DNA of 64,000 bases, from assembly GCA_004794655.1 (NCBI GenBank), contig SMMW01000046.1, positions 9,225,501-9,289,500 on the forward strand, in the 5' to 3' direction. This document shows, piece by piece, positions 44,254 to 56,379 of this stretch. The translations under genes and the position numbers were made by a program. The notes beneath the pieces were generated by a model. That model was not told the origin of the DNA. It did not search any database and saw nothing but the letters and a program-made list of their open reading frames with translations. Each line of letters starts with the position of its first letter. Within the stretch, counting starts at the first letter, position 1. Origin of the DNA: Marisa cornuarietis. Lineage: Eukaryota; Mollusca; Gastropoda; Architaenioglossa; Ampullariidae.

Positions 44254-45135
44254 CTCTAAAGCAGGGGTGTGGAAAGTGGAGCTCATTTCATCCACTTTTA
44301 TCACAGTAATATAAATGATATCAAGTGAATAATAATAATAATAATAATAAAATAATAACAACAACATAAATTTTGTGGTCACAAGGACCGTCCATTACGG
44401 GATAGAAAGGACACATACGAGTACATGATGGGGCAGACACGTCTGCTTCTCGTCGGCTGCCCGCGGCCTATGTCGACGATTTTGGAGAATGATGCATGCA
44501 TGTAACCTTCACTCCTAGAAAGGGTAGACCACTTTCGGTTTGTTGTCCGCCCTTGACACGCGTAGCATTCTTCGATTATGTGAGCTCATACAATATGACC
44601 ATTTAATGATCGTCGACATTGCTGTGTACTTTAGAGAACAGTTCGCCTACTAGTGTCCAACATAACCCTTTCATAGATTTCCAAAGAAAAAGCAAATGAA
44701 AAAGCTTTGGCTGGCAAAAATTCGTATTGGCTTATAAGTATATTTGTGCATGTGTATTGTGCAAACATGTCTGTGTGTGTGGCATGTGCGTTGACGCTTT
44801 GTAAATGCCACGAACTCCTCCATCAAGAGGAAGTATGTGTGCACTAAATAGTCATGATTTTTATTATTGTTGTTAATGTACTTTCACTGCACAACCACAA
44901 ACAGAAAATTGTCCATTAAGAAAAAAAGGTTTGTTACTAATTACGAAAAGGTGGATTGTGGTGACTCACTAGAATTGTACACTTTGCACAAATGTAAACA
45001 CTGTGGAGACACTACAGCTGGACCAAATAAAGCAATCTAATTTTTAAGTAGATAATTTTGTATGGCCTGTGAAGGATGTCACAAATATCAAAGTGGTCCT
45101 TGAAGGAGAAAAGGTCTCGTACCCCTCCTCTAAAG
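44254..45135. mobile_element. Probable non-autonomous hAT-type DNA transposon
   Basis: The body 44262-45127 (866 bp) is bounded by identical 8-bp direct repeats CTCTAAAG (44254-44261 and 45128-45135). The left end CAGGGGTGTGG has the typical hAT CAGGGG start. The right end reads ACCCCTC, whose complement GAGGGGT matches AGGGGT of the left end. The duplication fits the hAT nTnnnnAn preference. The interior is AT-rich with an AAT microsatellite and no transposase frame, so it would depend on an enzyme made elsewhere. Terminal repeats are short and partly decayed. Confidence 0.6.
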
Positions 45136-45375
45136 AAGCAGCCCTCAAACTCCCCTCCCCTTCTCCTCGCATGTTTAAGGAGTGTGACTGAGGACGTTTG
45201 GCTAATCTGAAAGGCTAAGCAGAAGAGTTTGTCTGAACAACCAAACAGATGAGCCTGTCTGAACAGCTAACTGCATTAAAGGCTGCTTTCGCGCAGCGAA
45301 GTTAATTTTCCTGTGAACTGTGGCGAGTGGGTTAAATCAAGGCCCGCCACTCTCTTGCCCTGGGAGTAGAAGATA

Positions 45376-45720
45376 GTGTGAGGGCTGTGGGCTTTGCGCT
45401 GCTTGTCCCACTAGCCTGGAGAGATTGTAGGGAGTCGTGTTCTGTTAGGAGTTTGAGGGGCTGTTCTACTAGCAGTATGTCAGGAACCGGTGCGATACGG
45501 GGTTGTAGGATGTCGGTGTTTTGTCAGAATGCTACGATGATAATGTCCTGTCAGGATTGTAGGAAATGATTGTTGGAGTCATGTCAGGATTTTAGGACGT
45601 GGCCTCATGTCAAGATTTGGGGACATTGGAATCTTGTCAGGATTTTAGGATGGGAGCGTTCTGTCGGGATTTTAGGGATGGTGGCGTGTTTCAGGGTTGT
45701 AGGTTGGTAGTATCCTGGGA
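45376..45720. repeat. Degenerate minisatellite, unit about 35-40 bp
   Basis: Diverged copies of TGTCAGGATTTTAGGA with a variable G/T-rich spacer, clearest from 45540 to 45690. Confidence 0.7.
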
Positions 45721-46179
45721 CGTCCAGCTGACTATGCAATGTCGACAGAATGGAGAATACGGTGTAAGATAACCCCTAATGATTAACCAGCAGTTGACTT
45801 ATTACTTTGAAGTTACATAATCCATTCATTTTCTTGAATTACCATGTTCGTTTTTTATTTTTTATTTTTTACTTTTCATTCTCAGCCTTTCTTCTGTACA
45901 CAGTCTCCCAAACGTAGAACAGCCCCTTCCCAGGTCCCGTCACCATCACCACCTCCAACTATTCTTCATGTTTTCCTTCTCGAACGAGTCAGTAAGAATT
46001 AAACATCGTACCGCATTATACCCACAATTGTATACCAATGATAGCATTACTCCTGTAATTGACTAGTACTTTTACCATGTGCACGAACTCCTGTGATTGA
46101 CTAGTACGCTTACTATGTGACCTACGTCCGGTGACAGGCCTTTCACTGCTTCGTGCTCATCTACTGAAGCCATCAAACA

Positions 46180-46545
46180 GCCGCTTCTGAGCATGAAAAG
46201 ACTGCCGGAGCCGTGGGCCCACCTACAGCCGAGCGGCCAAACTAAGACTCGTTATCTGCCTTAATCGCCAGCGACACTCATTCCCTGGCGGTCTCAGGGG
46301 GACGAGCCAGCTACCACGCCGAGAAATGAACTTTATCGAGGAGAAGGGGGAAGTTGGCGGAGTAGAGAAGTCCCCGCCTGACAAACTGCTCTGCCCTCGC
46401 CACTTTTTGTGGTGGCGATGGAACTCTGGATAATAATCCCGTCAGCTACTTTGTTTTCGCGCCTTTTGTTCTGATCCCAGGGGGCCGGGCCACCACATCT
46501 GCGCCTCCATCAGGCGGAATTTGGAATTCAGTTTCAAAACGCGTG
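46180..46545. promoter_or_regulatory. Candidate cis-regulatory island with GATA and K50 homeodomain sites
   Basis: GC-rich complex sequence with GATA-type TTATCT (46252-46257), TTAATC (46261-46266), a near-palindrome CGCCACTTTTTGTGGTGGCG (46399-46418), and TAATCCC (46434-46440, Otx/Gsc-type core). It has no simple repeats and no coding frame. Confidence 0.4.
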
Positions 46546-46549
46546 CTTT

Positions 46550-46800
46550 ACGCGTGAGTGGAGTGCGGGGGAGGATGGGGTGGGGTAGGCTGGTGGATGA
46601 AGTGGTGTGTACGCAAGCGCGCTAGCGAAATGTGCGCAATATGGCGGTCGATAGCAGTGCTCGAAATTCTTTTTAGGGGGAAGCGGGGCGGTGGAGGAGA
46701 GGTCAGGGGGCAAGGGTGCGGAGTATAGGTGAAAGATTGGGTGGGTTAGGGGTGACAAAACTAAGGCTGGGGCGAGGACGGACGGAGCTAGGGGGGAGGG
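46550..46800 (+). other. G-rich tract
   Basis: Dense GGG/GGGG runs on the + strand, low-complexity translations on both strands, then CT and CA repeats to about 46890. Confidence 0.5.
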
Positions 46801-47429
46801 CCACGGGTCTTCTCCCTCTCTCGCACGCAAGCACACACACGTATGCATGCACGCACGCCCTCCCCCCACACACAAACGTACACAAGCACAGAGAGAGAGA
46901 GGGAAAGAAAAGAGAGAAATATGAAGTTTATCTCCTTTAGTGAGAATGCCTTTCAAGCCATTTCAAAAATAAAGTGAAATCAATGAATATCATCACTCTC
47001 ATAATCATGCAGGATCACTACACCACCACCTCTTACCACCAGTATAATAATAATAAATAAAAAGCTGAAATACTAGTTGTGCATTTCAGTACTGAAAAAA
47101 ACCCACAACTAATACAAAGGATAGAAAAATACACACAACTATTACACTTGTAGGACACAAGGAACCCCGAGGAAGAAATGGCTTACGAAAGTCAAAGACT
47201 GGACTGGTCGTCCTGTGCAGGACCTGCTCACTATCGCCCAAGACAGGCGTGAGTTGCGGGCCTTGTCAGCTGCTGCATCTATGCTTCTCTCCCTTCCCCC
47301 TGCCACAGTTTCCAATGGGTACTTAACCCCGTAGAGGTCTTGGGAAGAAAATGAAGTGAGGAAGAAAGGGACTGCCTTCACAAAAAGCTGGTCCCGAGGT
47401 AAGTAGGAGCTTCATTCTTCTGTACCTTT

Positions 47430-47533
47430 TATATCCTCTCTCCAAATTAAAAACTCGGCTAATAGGAATAACAGTCTCATACAATTCCTATATCCTCTCT
47501 CCAAATTAAGAACACGGCTAACAGAATAACAAA
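47430..47533. repeat. Two-copy tandem duplication, period 59 bp
   Basis: TATATCCTCTCTCCAAATTA begins at 47430 and again at 47489. The copies stay alike through CGGCTAA-AG-AATAAC. Confidence 0.85.
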
Positions 47534-47636
47534 TTATTTCTTTTACCTATTCTTATGGAATTTTCTGTTGTGATGCCTATGTGTAGGTACATTGGTGTTT
47601 TTTTCCCCACTAGATATGCCTTGTTATTCTCTCGCG

Positions 47637-47652
47637 CTCTCTCTCTCTCTCA

Positions 47653-47718
<66 letters not shown>
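47637..47718. repeat. (CT)n(CA)n microsatellite
   Basis: A short CT run passes into about 32 CA units. Confidence 0.95.
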
Positions 47719-47720
<2 letters not shown>

Positions 47721-48839
47721 GTTCCTCTTCCCATCCTACCCACTCCCAACCCCCTGCAAAAAAAAAAAAGAAGTGGAGATTATCTTCCCGCCAGCAGCTT
47801 ATGTCTGTAATCCTCCAGTTACCAACGTTGCAATTCGATCAGCAGGCACTACGTTATCACACACACAAAAGATGTGTAAGCGACTTTATAATAAGAAAGT
47901 CACATTTGTCCCGACATTGCTTGACGAAGTCTGTGCAAGCCACACAGGTGTCCTCATTGGGTCGCTACTGTTCCATTCATTTCGTCAGCTTTGTCGTCTT
48001 GGGCTCAGATACACAAAGGCAGACTTTGTACACTGGGCTGTGACTGGAAAGCAGACACTGGCGCTGTTACCTGGCCTCACCTTGTCGCCCTTGTAGTCAG
48101 CTTGAACAGAAGCCGGTCAGATGGTGCATTTGTAAGACCCACGTGGGCTGCATCGCGAAATCTGCTAACTCAATGCAACCTTTTCGAGAAAGAAGACATA
48201 TGAACTTTGTGATCTCCGGTTGTAAAAAATTGCAATCCTGACCAAATCAGAAGATGACGAAGAAAAGAAACATTCTAAGAAGAATATAATGACGATGATG
48301 AAGGAACTATCAGAAAAAGTGTTCATGGCCGAGCGCAGTGCAAAATAAAAAATATTTTCATCAAGGCACAGCTTCGCATAAGGTATGAAAATTAGATTAT
48401 GTTAATGTGGTGGGTAAAGTGTACTTTAATCCAACATACATATGACAATAATCGAAAACAGTAGTAATAAATTAACACTGATGTTTGTAAGGAGGCATAT
48501 GAGTCAGAGACACAAGACATGACCTCCTTCCATGTGAACGATACTTCAGATCTCCTTTCAAATAAAACCACAATTTACATATCCCATGTCATGTTCTGTG
48601 CGCTTGCAATCAATACCAAACACGCTTTTTAATTATTACAGTAAACACTTAAATTACTATAACAAACATTTTCATAAGGATGCAGAACTGTCAAAAAAAG
48701 CGTATATAACATGTTTGTAATTTTCTTAAACCAAACGTTCCTGGCGCCATTTACAACAACAGACCGATAATAACAAAATATGTGTTAGCGCGAACAACGC
48801 AACAGAAATCTGGACTAATTCATTGTATGATCCCGTACA

Positions 48840-49232
48840 AGGATTTTTGGCTACTGTGCAGCAAAACAATGAAACTCTCTTCCTTTCCATATCCGTCACC
48901 TTCCTACAACTGAATCCTTCAAATCTGCACTGAAAATGCACCTCTTCCTTGAGCATTACTCCTAACACAGTCCACACAATGCTCGTCCTTCTTACCCTCC
49001 CCCCTTCCGCTCTTGCTACTTTTCTACCCATCTTTCTCTGCAGAATCACTATATTCTCTGTTCCTGTTACTTGGTGCCTTTTTGTGTTTTCTATCTTTGT
49101 TTTCTGTTTGTCGTCAGTACTGTCATTTATTCTTCCGCCCCTCGTGTTCTATCCATTTAGTCCATGTCTCTTCCTCGTTTTAAGCGCTACAAGCATGCTC
49201 TCTATGAGTGTGAATATGCGCTATAATAAGCT

Positions 49233-49307
<75 letters not shown>
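48840..49307 (+). mobile_element. 3' end of a non-LTR retrotransposon, copy 1 (decayed)
   Basis: A frame ending at the TAA at 48963-48965 reads FGYCAAKQ, a stop where family members have Trp, then NSLPFHIRHL and SFKSALKMHLF. This is the familiar C-terminal block of L2/CR1-like reverse-transcriptase proteins. The 3' UTR follows, with AAGCGCTACAAGC and ATGCGCTATAATAAG forming an AGCGC...GCGCT stem near 49180-49220. It ends in an (ATT)n tail at 49219-49307. Copies of the same 3' end lie at 52325-52396 and 59135-59356. Confidence 0.8.
49219..49307. repeat. (ATT)n microsatellite, tail of the retrotransposon fragment
   Basis: About 29 uninterrupted ATT units directly after the 3' stem-loop. Confidence 0.95.
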
Positions 49308-49309
<2 letters not shown>

Positions 49310-49569
49310 CCAGTGAATAACATGATCCTCTCACAGACCATACAGAGCACCGCCACAGTCAAGAACACATGAACAATGTCTTAACCTAAAGGGAACTCTA
49401 ATAGTTCGTTAAGTTAAGACAGTCTGCCTGAGTTAATTTACCTGGGAATAAGACAAGTATTTTAACTACAATACAAATGATGTATAAGGCAGGTATCACA
49501 ACAGGTTTCGAAACATTGAAACTGTTCTAAAATAGCAAATTTAGAATTTAAAAAACCCTCCTTTGTCAT

Positions 49570-49768
49570 CTAGATACGGTATACGGGCGTTTGAGCAACA
49601 TTTTCAGTGTAGTTTTCGTATCTAAATTTTAAACAGTTCCGATCTCGTCTAAATTTGTTAAAAGCTTTAAAACAGCGATGGCCGCCGTTATCAGAACCAA
49701 CTTCAGAGAAGAAATCGAGGTGTTTAACGAGAGGGCAAACAAGAAAACCCATGAAGACAAATTGTGTC
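49570..49768 (-). repeat. Dispersed repeat, copy B, with a 60-codon frame
   Basis: This is the inverted partner of 4951-5149. On the minus strand an ATG-initiated frame at 49570-49752 runs MGFLVCPLVKHLDFFSE, sharing the KHL-FFSE-S-N-H-C pattern with copy A. I do not recognise the family. It points away from the NRF1-type palindrome at 49829, so it could be the 5' end of a small gene, or part of a transposon. Confidence 0.45.
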
Positions 49769-49828
49769 AGCGGCTTAGATTTTAACGAGCTGATATCGTC
49801 AGAATGAGAGTATCTGATTAATTATTCA

Positions 49829-49838
49829 GCGCATGCGC
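49829..49838. promoter_or_regulatory. NRF1-type palindrome GCGCATGCGC
   Basis: A perfect match to the NRF1 core, followed by an ETS-like GCGGAAG near 49862. These pair up in housekeeping-type, often bidirectional, promoters. It sits between divergent short reading frames (49570-49752 minus, 49881-50192 plus). Confidence 0.4.
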
Positions 49839-49880
49839 AGTACACACTCGTCTGTGGTTAAAGCGGAAGCGGGGATTTAA

Positions 49881-50192
49881 TCTTTTAGTCACTCAGTTGC
49901 CTTTAATGAGACATACGAACGTAAAGAGATTGGTGGAAAAGATCACTGTTGTGTTATTACTGTCGCTAATGGTAAATTAGAAAAACAAATGACAAGAGAA
50001 AAGTTAGTATTATCTGCTTTTCTTTATGGTAAATGGTTAAAAACTCGGAAGACGAAAATTGTGGGTGCAAGCGATACGAAGAGAGAACTTCATGCAGACA
50101 GCAAACTCGACAGTGTGGTTGATATTTCGTATGAGGATTTCAGAGAAATGACCAGTGTTCAGTCAGATTCCAATATTATGTCGTGGTTATGA
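49881..50192 (+). CDS. Unrecognised small open frame or exon
   Basis: The frame is open for 104 codons from 49881 to the TGA ending at 50192. The first in-frame ATG is at 49989 (67 codons). The composition looks protein-like: it is mixed, charged and not repeat-driven (for example REKLVLSAFLYGKWLK and DISYEDFREM). I recognise no domain. The start is uncertain: the upstream residues NETYERKEIGGKDHCCV also look coding and would need a splice acceptor or another start. It lies 50-160 bp after an NRF1-type motif. It could be a real small gene, an exon or a transposon remnant. Confidence 0.25.
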   Translation, partial: SFSHSVAFNETYERKEIGGKDHCCVITVANGKLEKQMTREKLVLSAFLYGKWLKTRKTKIVGASDTKRELHADSKLDSVVDISYEDFREMTSVQSDSNIMSWL

Positions 50193-50199
50193 AAGTCAG

Positions 50200-52320
50200 T
50201 GAAGACATGCAAGTGCCGTCGCGACGAGTAAATACAACATCTCACAGTATAAGCTCGAATATCTTTGCCAGGATTGGAGAAAAATACCGTTAAAGATGTG
50301 TGTTACAGCATCGTATTAAATACATTATATTGAGCACTTACAAACGCACAGCCTGAGATTAAAACAAGATATTAGATGGAGGCGTTGTGAATGCTCACTG
50401 ATAAACTGTTTCGTATTAAATTCTTCAAATTATAACCTATTTTAATTTTTATGTATATGTGTAATGTAAGTTACCACCGTTATAAAACCCTTTCTACTGC
50501 TTAAGAGAGTGGTCGAGTAGTCTCCTACAAGCGGTCGAGTCAAGTCGAAACGCATTTTCCATCTGCAGTATTTGTATCTTACCGTATTCACTGTAATTCA
50601 AGTAATTGCTAATTTAAAATAAATAGAAACAAGTTGCTTGCACAAACATCTTGGTTGTATTTAACAATGATCAGAACGACTACCTCCTTCCAATCAATTT
50701 CCTTTTTAGCAGAAAACATATTTTTGAACAGAGTGACATAACTGTGTTTAGGTACTTTTTTTCAGTTAGCTACTAGGCTCGGAACGGAACGAGCAGTCAC
50801 AAAACAAATGTAAATCTGAACCTTGGCGGCTTCCATGCCGTTATCAAGGGAGCCAACTCAACAAAAGAAGATGGCTGCCGTGACCTATACGCTCTCTAAT
50901 CTGAGAAGCGACAGCTGTTAAAGAAATCGCATTAGTCGCAGCCTCATGTCTCCATGTGATCAATGCGATGATTCGAGAACACTGATGAAAGTTCTGATTA
51001 CGAATGCGTGGGGTTGTCGCAATGGCGCACTTGATAACACTTGACGCTGAAGTGTTGAGCGGCGGCCATTCCCTCACACAAGAGGGGAGAAAATCTCGAC
51101 TCTCGGTGACAGTAATTTCTCGCACATGCGCAACGAAAGGTTGCGAACGCCGCCTGAAACTACAAACGAAAATGAGATAGACGGTGCTAGGAATTTTATG
51201 TGCAAGCGCAACAATAAATTGCTGACATCACTAAAGGGGACAGTTAACAAAGAGGAAGAGCAGCCATGATCAAAATTTGGAGTAATGTTCCCTTTGAACT
51301 GTTCGACGTGCTCTTTAAATCTCTCCTAGACTTGCCCTTTTCAGAGTTACAAAGGTTGGGTGGGTGAGCGAAGCATGTAGAGCAAAAGTATGGGATCAGA
51401 CATGCCTCTGGAACAAAGGTTTGGTGAGATCTCCACGTGTAGGTGAGGGCACAGTTTGAGATGGGTGCAAGGGAAATGTCAGTTAACGAAGCAGCATTCA
51501 TGACAAACCGTTGTTGCAGGCAAAAGTGATGCCGGAGGTTGCCATGGAGCGACAGCGTCTACTACAAGTCTCAACAACCCGTCCACAGTTCGTGGTGCTT
51601 TAGTAGTGAAGAACAGACTTTGTGTAAAATGACTTTTGAAGTGGAGGGAGGGAGGGAGGTGGGAGACTATGTTTGTGGTAAGCATAACAATGATAGATGC
51701 TACATTTGCAAGCAACACCAGAGCCAACTGCCAAGAACTTCTTATGATCATACCAATAATTTAACTTTCATTTAAAAAAAAGAATGGTTTTAAAGGCGTA
51801 CGTTCTATGCTTGCCGCTGAACTGATACAGAAAGAAAGGCGCAAAGAGATTTATGAAAATATGTCCCCATACATACGTGAAACTGTTCTCCTACATATGT
51901 CTGTTTAAAAGATGCTTGTCGAAAATATCTTTGCTGTAAAACGCACAGATTGTGAGAATATGTGAGACTGGTATATACCCGGCTATGATCACTGCACAAT
52001 GCTGTTTTCAAACGCTTGAACAATCAGCCCCACAAAGCTGAGTGTATCACAGCTGAGGCGTCCGTTGAAAATCTGCTGTAGCCTTTTCAGCAGTGACACC
52101 ATCTGTTAGAACACTAAAGCCATCAGTGTACAGAGATTTGATATAAACACTTCTTTACCTGACAGCGGCAGGAAAGATTTCTTTCTTTCGCACAAGCACC
52201 ACCTTCGATACTTTATAGTCCGGCCCTAGGCCCCGCTTTTTACAGGTATACTTTAAGTAACTGATGGCTTTCCACTTCTTGTGTGTGTGTGTGTGTAATA
52301 GAGACATTGTTAGCCAGTTG
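50200..52320. other. Intergenic, no gene recognised
   Basis: AT-rich with a GC-balanced part at 50760-51180 that holds a YY1-like AAGATGGCTGCC near 50868 and a TGCGCA motif near 51125. The latter part could be a promoter-like island, but no frame convinces. Confidence 0.4.
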
Positions 52321-52324
52321 TTTA

Positions 52325-52396
52325 TGTCAAAGCGCATTGATCTTGCTGCCGGCAGCGAAATGCGCTATAGAAATGCTTATTATTATTTTTATTATT
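52325..52396 (+). mobile_element. Non-LTR retrotransposon 3' end, copy 2 (short)
   Basis: AAAGCGCATTGATC and AAATGCGCTATAGAAATGC form the same AGCGC...GCGCT stem as the copies at 48840 and 59135, followed by a short TTATTATTATT tail. Confidence 0.65.
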
Positions 52397-53460
52397 TCTC
52401 GCTGTCTTTCTCTTTCTTTTGGTTTGATTTTGCTTTAGTACGCATTCAACCGTGGCGAACCCGGGTTTTAAGAAAGGCAGAAATCTGTACAAAACAGGAG
52501 GGTTAAAATGTTTACATCCCACCCCCCATCGCTTAATGAGGATGAAATAAAAGTGTGCAGCAAAGAGAGCATAATATAGGTGTGCAAAAACGTTTGTACA
52601 CACGCAAAGTACATAAACATGAAAATCACGAAAAAGATTTAAAAAAAATTACGTTGATTTAAGAAAAAGGGTTAATGTGGCGGTGTAACAACATATTATG
52701 TACGGGCACTGAGATGGCGAGAAGGAAACCATAAAACCAGCCAGGCAATTACATAGACAAAGAAAAAAAAAGCGTCTTTCGCAGATGAATAGACGTCAGG
52801 GTAATAAATAAGATTTGAAAAAGGGACTAAACAGCTCAACAAGACTAGTTGTTGATCGGATCCATACCCGTTGTCGGATGGGGGGGGGGGAACATAAACT
52901 CGAACAGCGTTAAGAGTGCAAGTCATAGCAAGAAACCTTACAGAGGGCGCCACCCGTTCTTTGATGTAATTGTTGACTGAAGGTGGCTCGGCGGTTTTTC
53001 GCCCGTTAAGATGCGGGATTGTGGGGACTTTGACAGGTCTGTCCATAAAATGCCAGAGATCGTTTGTGATGTAGGGTAGGGGGTGAGAGTAGAGTATGTT
53101 TCTTACCAGCACAAACAGCTATGATCTCTTTTCGTAAAGGACACTATCGGCTGAAAGAGAGAGAGGAGAGAAAATTTACCGGATGCAACTAAAATGAAAA
53201 TGACTGTGACCGAGAGATCACTCTGAAAGTAAGAAACAGAAAACCACGACAGGAAACAATATTCCCTTGTCTAAAGCCTCCTACCCAGTCGGTTCTTTGT
53301 GTGACAGCAGAGTTTTCTAAACACACAGGAAGCTTTACGGAATCATACTGGTTAACTGCTCTATTAAGCGACACCAAAATATTATTTCCTAGTGTGCAAG
53401 GTAGCCTATACGGAGGGGTATGCAATAAATAAGTTTATTTAGGCGCTTATTCTGTGTTTG
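52397..53460. other. Intergenic, nothing recognised
   Basis: AT-rich DNA with a G12 run near 52879. An AGAGGGCGCCACC motif near 52943 weakly resembles a CTCF core. Confidence 0.4.
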
Positions 53461-53466
53461 TGAGGA

Positions 53467-53505
<39 letters not shown>

Positions 53506-53540
53506 GTGTAAGTGAGTGAGAGAGAAAGTGAGTGTGAGAG
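53467..53540. repeat. (TG)n(AG)n compound microsatellite
   Basis: TG units pass into GA units and then GTGA variants. Confidence 0.9.
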
Positions 53541-53799
53541 AGAAAAGGAAAGAGTACATACTTTTTCTCCTCTCGCCTTCGGTGCATGCATCAGCACCAC
53601 CTACCCATTCATTATAATCCCAAGCACCGTAATATTGATGTTTATTTCGACTCCTGAAGGTACAGACCACGAGAACCGAAGCATCTATTTTTTGGGGGGG
53701 ATGGGGTTTTCTTTCTTGCCTTCACTTTTTTTTTAAACATCATAAGGACTATCCCCCACCTCGAGAAAGAGCCTGACTTTACCAAAATATTTTGGCAAC

Positions 53800-54010
53800 A
53801 ATCTTTCCTAACTTTATGTCGTTCACATGGTCACAGTCTTACAAGACTGCTGACACACATCTGTGCACTTCTGACCAAGAATGACGCCGTGCAACTGAAA
53901 GCAATCTTCACAAGACTGTCGTGCAGCTGGTCTCAGTCTTACCTAGCTTTACCAAACCGATGTCGTGCAGCTGGCCACAGTGCTACGCTTGCAAAGTCGA
54001 TGCCTCTCGC
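53800..54010. repeat. Degenerate tandem repeat around CAGTCTTAC and GTCGTGCAGCTGG
   Basis: The words CAGTCTTAC, ACAAGACTG and CCGATGTCGTGCAGCTGG recur in diverged units of about 45-60 bp. Confidence 0.4.
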
Positions 54011-54109
54011 TGCGAGATAGCCCCATAAGAACCAGCCATGTCCGGAGCCAGTCATTCTGTGGAAAGAAACAGATCGTAAACTCGATAAAGAGTCTTCCTT
54101 AGACTAAGT

Positions 54110-54390
54110 GGCTTCGCGGATCGCGGATCGCGGACTCCATCCTTTCAGTGAGTTTCCCGGTGAGGGGTCCCACCATGCACCTGGTTCCCGCGCCGGAGTC
54201 GCAGCGGGAGCTGATGAGACATCGGAGGATCTTCGCTACGGATGTGCACACCCCTCTCTCTTACCCCAGCTTCCGTGTCATCTCTCATCGAATGATGTCA
54301 CGGGAGCAGTGGGAGGGCCAAGCTGACGCACCTCACTGTCGTCTCCTAGCTACCAGAGGTTCGTCGATTATCCTCGCGATCTGACGTCCG
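54110..54390. other. GC-richer unrecognised segment
   Basis: Open on the + strand in two frames (72 and 78 codons), with no recognised domain. It contains an ATGATGTCAC CRE-like site near 54293. It is either a regulatory island or a decayed exon. Confidence 0.25.
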
Positions 54391-54871
54391 CACTCACCGC
54401 CTCATCTGTAGCTCAAAAATATTGCTTTCGTTCATTCATTCATTCATTCTTTTCTTTCTTTTGAAAGTTGATGACCTCGTATGACATTCAGACATGCTTC
54501 TGATCAGTAATTCATTTTAGGAAAAATAAATGAAATAAAGCGTTTTTGCAAGATGTAAGAGCAGTGGAGGGTTTGCAGCTAATTTAGGATGATTTTATTT
54601 GAATGAGCACGATTTAACGAGTGTATGAATGGTATGAGTGTGAGAATCACTTGAATGTCAATGCTCACACATACACCTAGCTCACTCTCAAGCGGGTAGT
54701 AGTTTCAAGTTAGAGATGAGAACAGTGTTCAGAACTCCTGCATTGCAACACCCGCTTTTAACTGGGCTCCGTGCTACAGTCCAAGGGAAGTAACTTCTTC
54801 TTCAGAACCGCTCTTCGTTACGTTCGCGGGTAGTCATGAGTTCAGTTAAAAGGAAGAAACTCGTTGTCCCT

Positions 54872-54872
54872 G

Positions 54873-54955
<83 letters not shown>
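54872..54955. repeat. (CT)n(CA)n microsatellite
   Basis: About 9 CT units run into about 32 CA units. Confidence 0.95.
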
Positions 54956-54957
<2 letters not shown>

Positions 54958-55779
54958 TGTACTCCAAATACCCTCTACTGAAAGAAAAGAGAGATAGACT
55001 AACCGATTGAAATAAAGAACAAAAATGAAGCAATAGACTAATAATAATAATAATAATAATAATGTTGCAGTATTTTTTTGATGTTCCTTTACAAGAGGAT
55101 TCGGCGGAGAAGAGGTAAAGCAAGTTTGTCAGTTACTAACCACAACATTTTTTGAGTGTGTGTGTGTGTGTGACGACGACCGTTTATCGAGTCTCTCTCT
55201 CCCTGCAGCCGAGAATCTTACCTTAGATATGTCACTTTTGATAAATATGATAATAGATAATTTTGTGTATTTCTAAAATAAATAAAAATGAGTATTTTGT
55301 TTAATATTTCTTTATCGTTAAAAACGAAATGGAGTTAGGGCGAAAGCCACTAAATAATACCTAACTGTGTTAATTTAAGTAGTGAAAATGTGTTATTTCA
55401 GGCCATTTCATTTCATTTCCTTCCTTCATTCTTTTTTAGTTTCTTTCGTCCAGTTTTTCTTCTTTTCCGTCTGTCCTTTCCTTTCCTTCTTTTTTAATTC
55501 TTCATTCTGTCTTTTCGCTCTTCCTCTCTCTTGGTTTCTCAGAGATTATTTCCTCTTTCCCATTGTTAAGTAATATTAGAAGAAGGAGGAGAAGCAAATC
55601 ATGGGTGGATCACTTAATGTTATTTTAAGTTTTTTTTCCCAATCCCTCAGGCCTTTTTGTTTGAAATTCATCTGCTTCAGTTGTCCTTTCCCGCTTTCTC
55701 CTGCCATTTTTGAGCAATGTATCCTAGCTGCTTTCTTTTCTGACCTCCATTAATACTCTGAGTACTCAGAATTTGATCC

Positions 55780-56100
55780 TGTCAGCCAGATCTCGATGAA
55801 AAATCTCTTTGTTGCGGATTCCACAATGCGGGTTATTATCCTCAATTTTTTTCCCCTCTCCATATCCCGCAGCATGCCAGCAGACGACAAAAGTGAACGA
55901 CAAGCCCGCCCTCTGGCGACAATGCAGCGAACCGTCTGTCCGGAAGCAGCGCACGGCGTCAACTCACAAGAACCGGAAAATGGTGGCTGGCTTCGAGGGA
56001 AGGGAAATGCCTGCAGATGTTTTGCGCTGGCAGAACGAGCAGCAGGGGGTTTGGCGGAGAGCCGGGAGACAAAGCGGCGACCATTACTACCTCCCCTTCC
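55780..56100. promoter_or_regulatory. Candidate cis-regulatory or insulator-like island
   Basis: CpG-rich complex sequence. GCCCTCTGGCGA near 55910 resembles a minus-strand CTCF core. Both strands are open for over 120 codons, but the overlapping frames look like products of GC-rich sequence rather than genes. Confidence 0.3.
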
Positions 56101-56379
56101 CGTCTCCTTCTCCCCCCCCTCCCGAGTCCCTGATGCCTGCTCCCTCCTCCTTTGCACACAATGAGACAAAAATTAGATCAAAGACAGGTCCTGACACTGA
56201 GAAGCAAACCTTTGCGAGCAGCTCATAACCAATCACCGCAGAAAAGACCCCCCCTACCCCCCCACGACAACCCTCTTCCATCTTTCTTCCCAAAGGCTTC
56301 CCTTTTCCTCCATCTCTGTCCTTGCTCTTTACAACCCTCGTAGAAAACTCTCGGCGAAAATGAAACATTACCGAAGAAG

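Noticed and set aside
47773..48096. 107-codon + strand frame after the CA repeat
   Set aside because: It starts in a poly-A/repeat context and its residues show no family features. Three overlapping frames are open.
55796..56228. Overlapping 122-139 codon frames on both strands
   Set aside because: Several frames are open at once, a sign of stop-poor GC-rich DNA rather than a gene.
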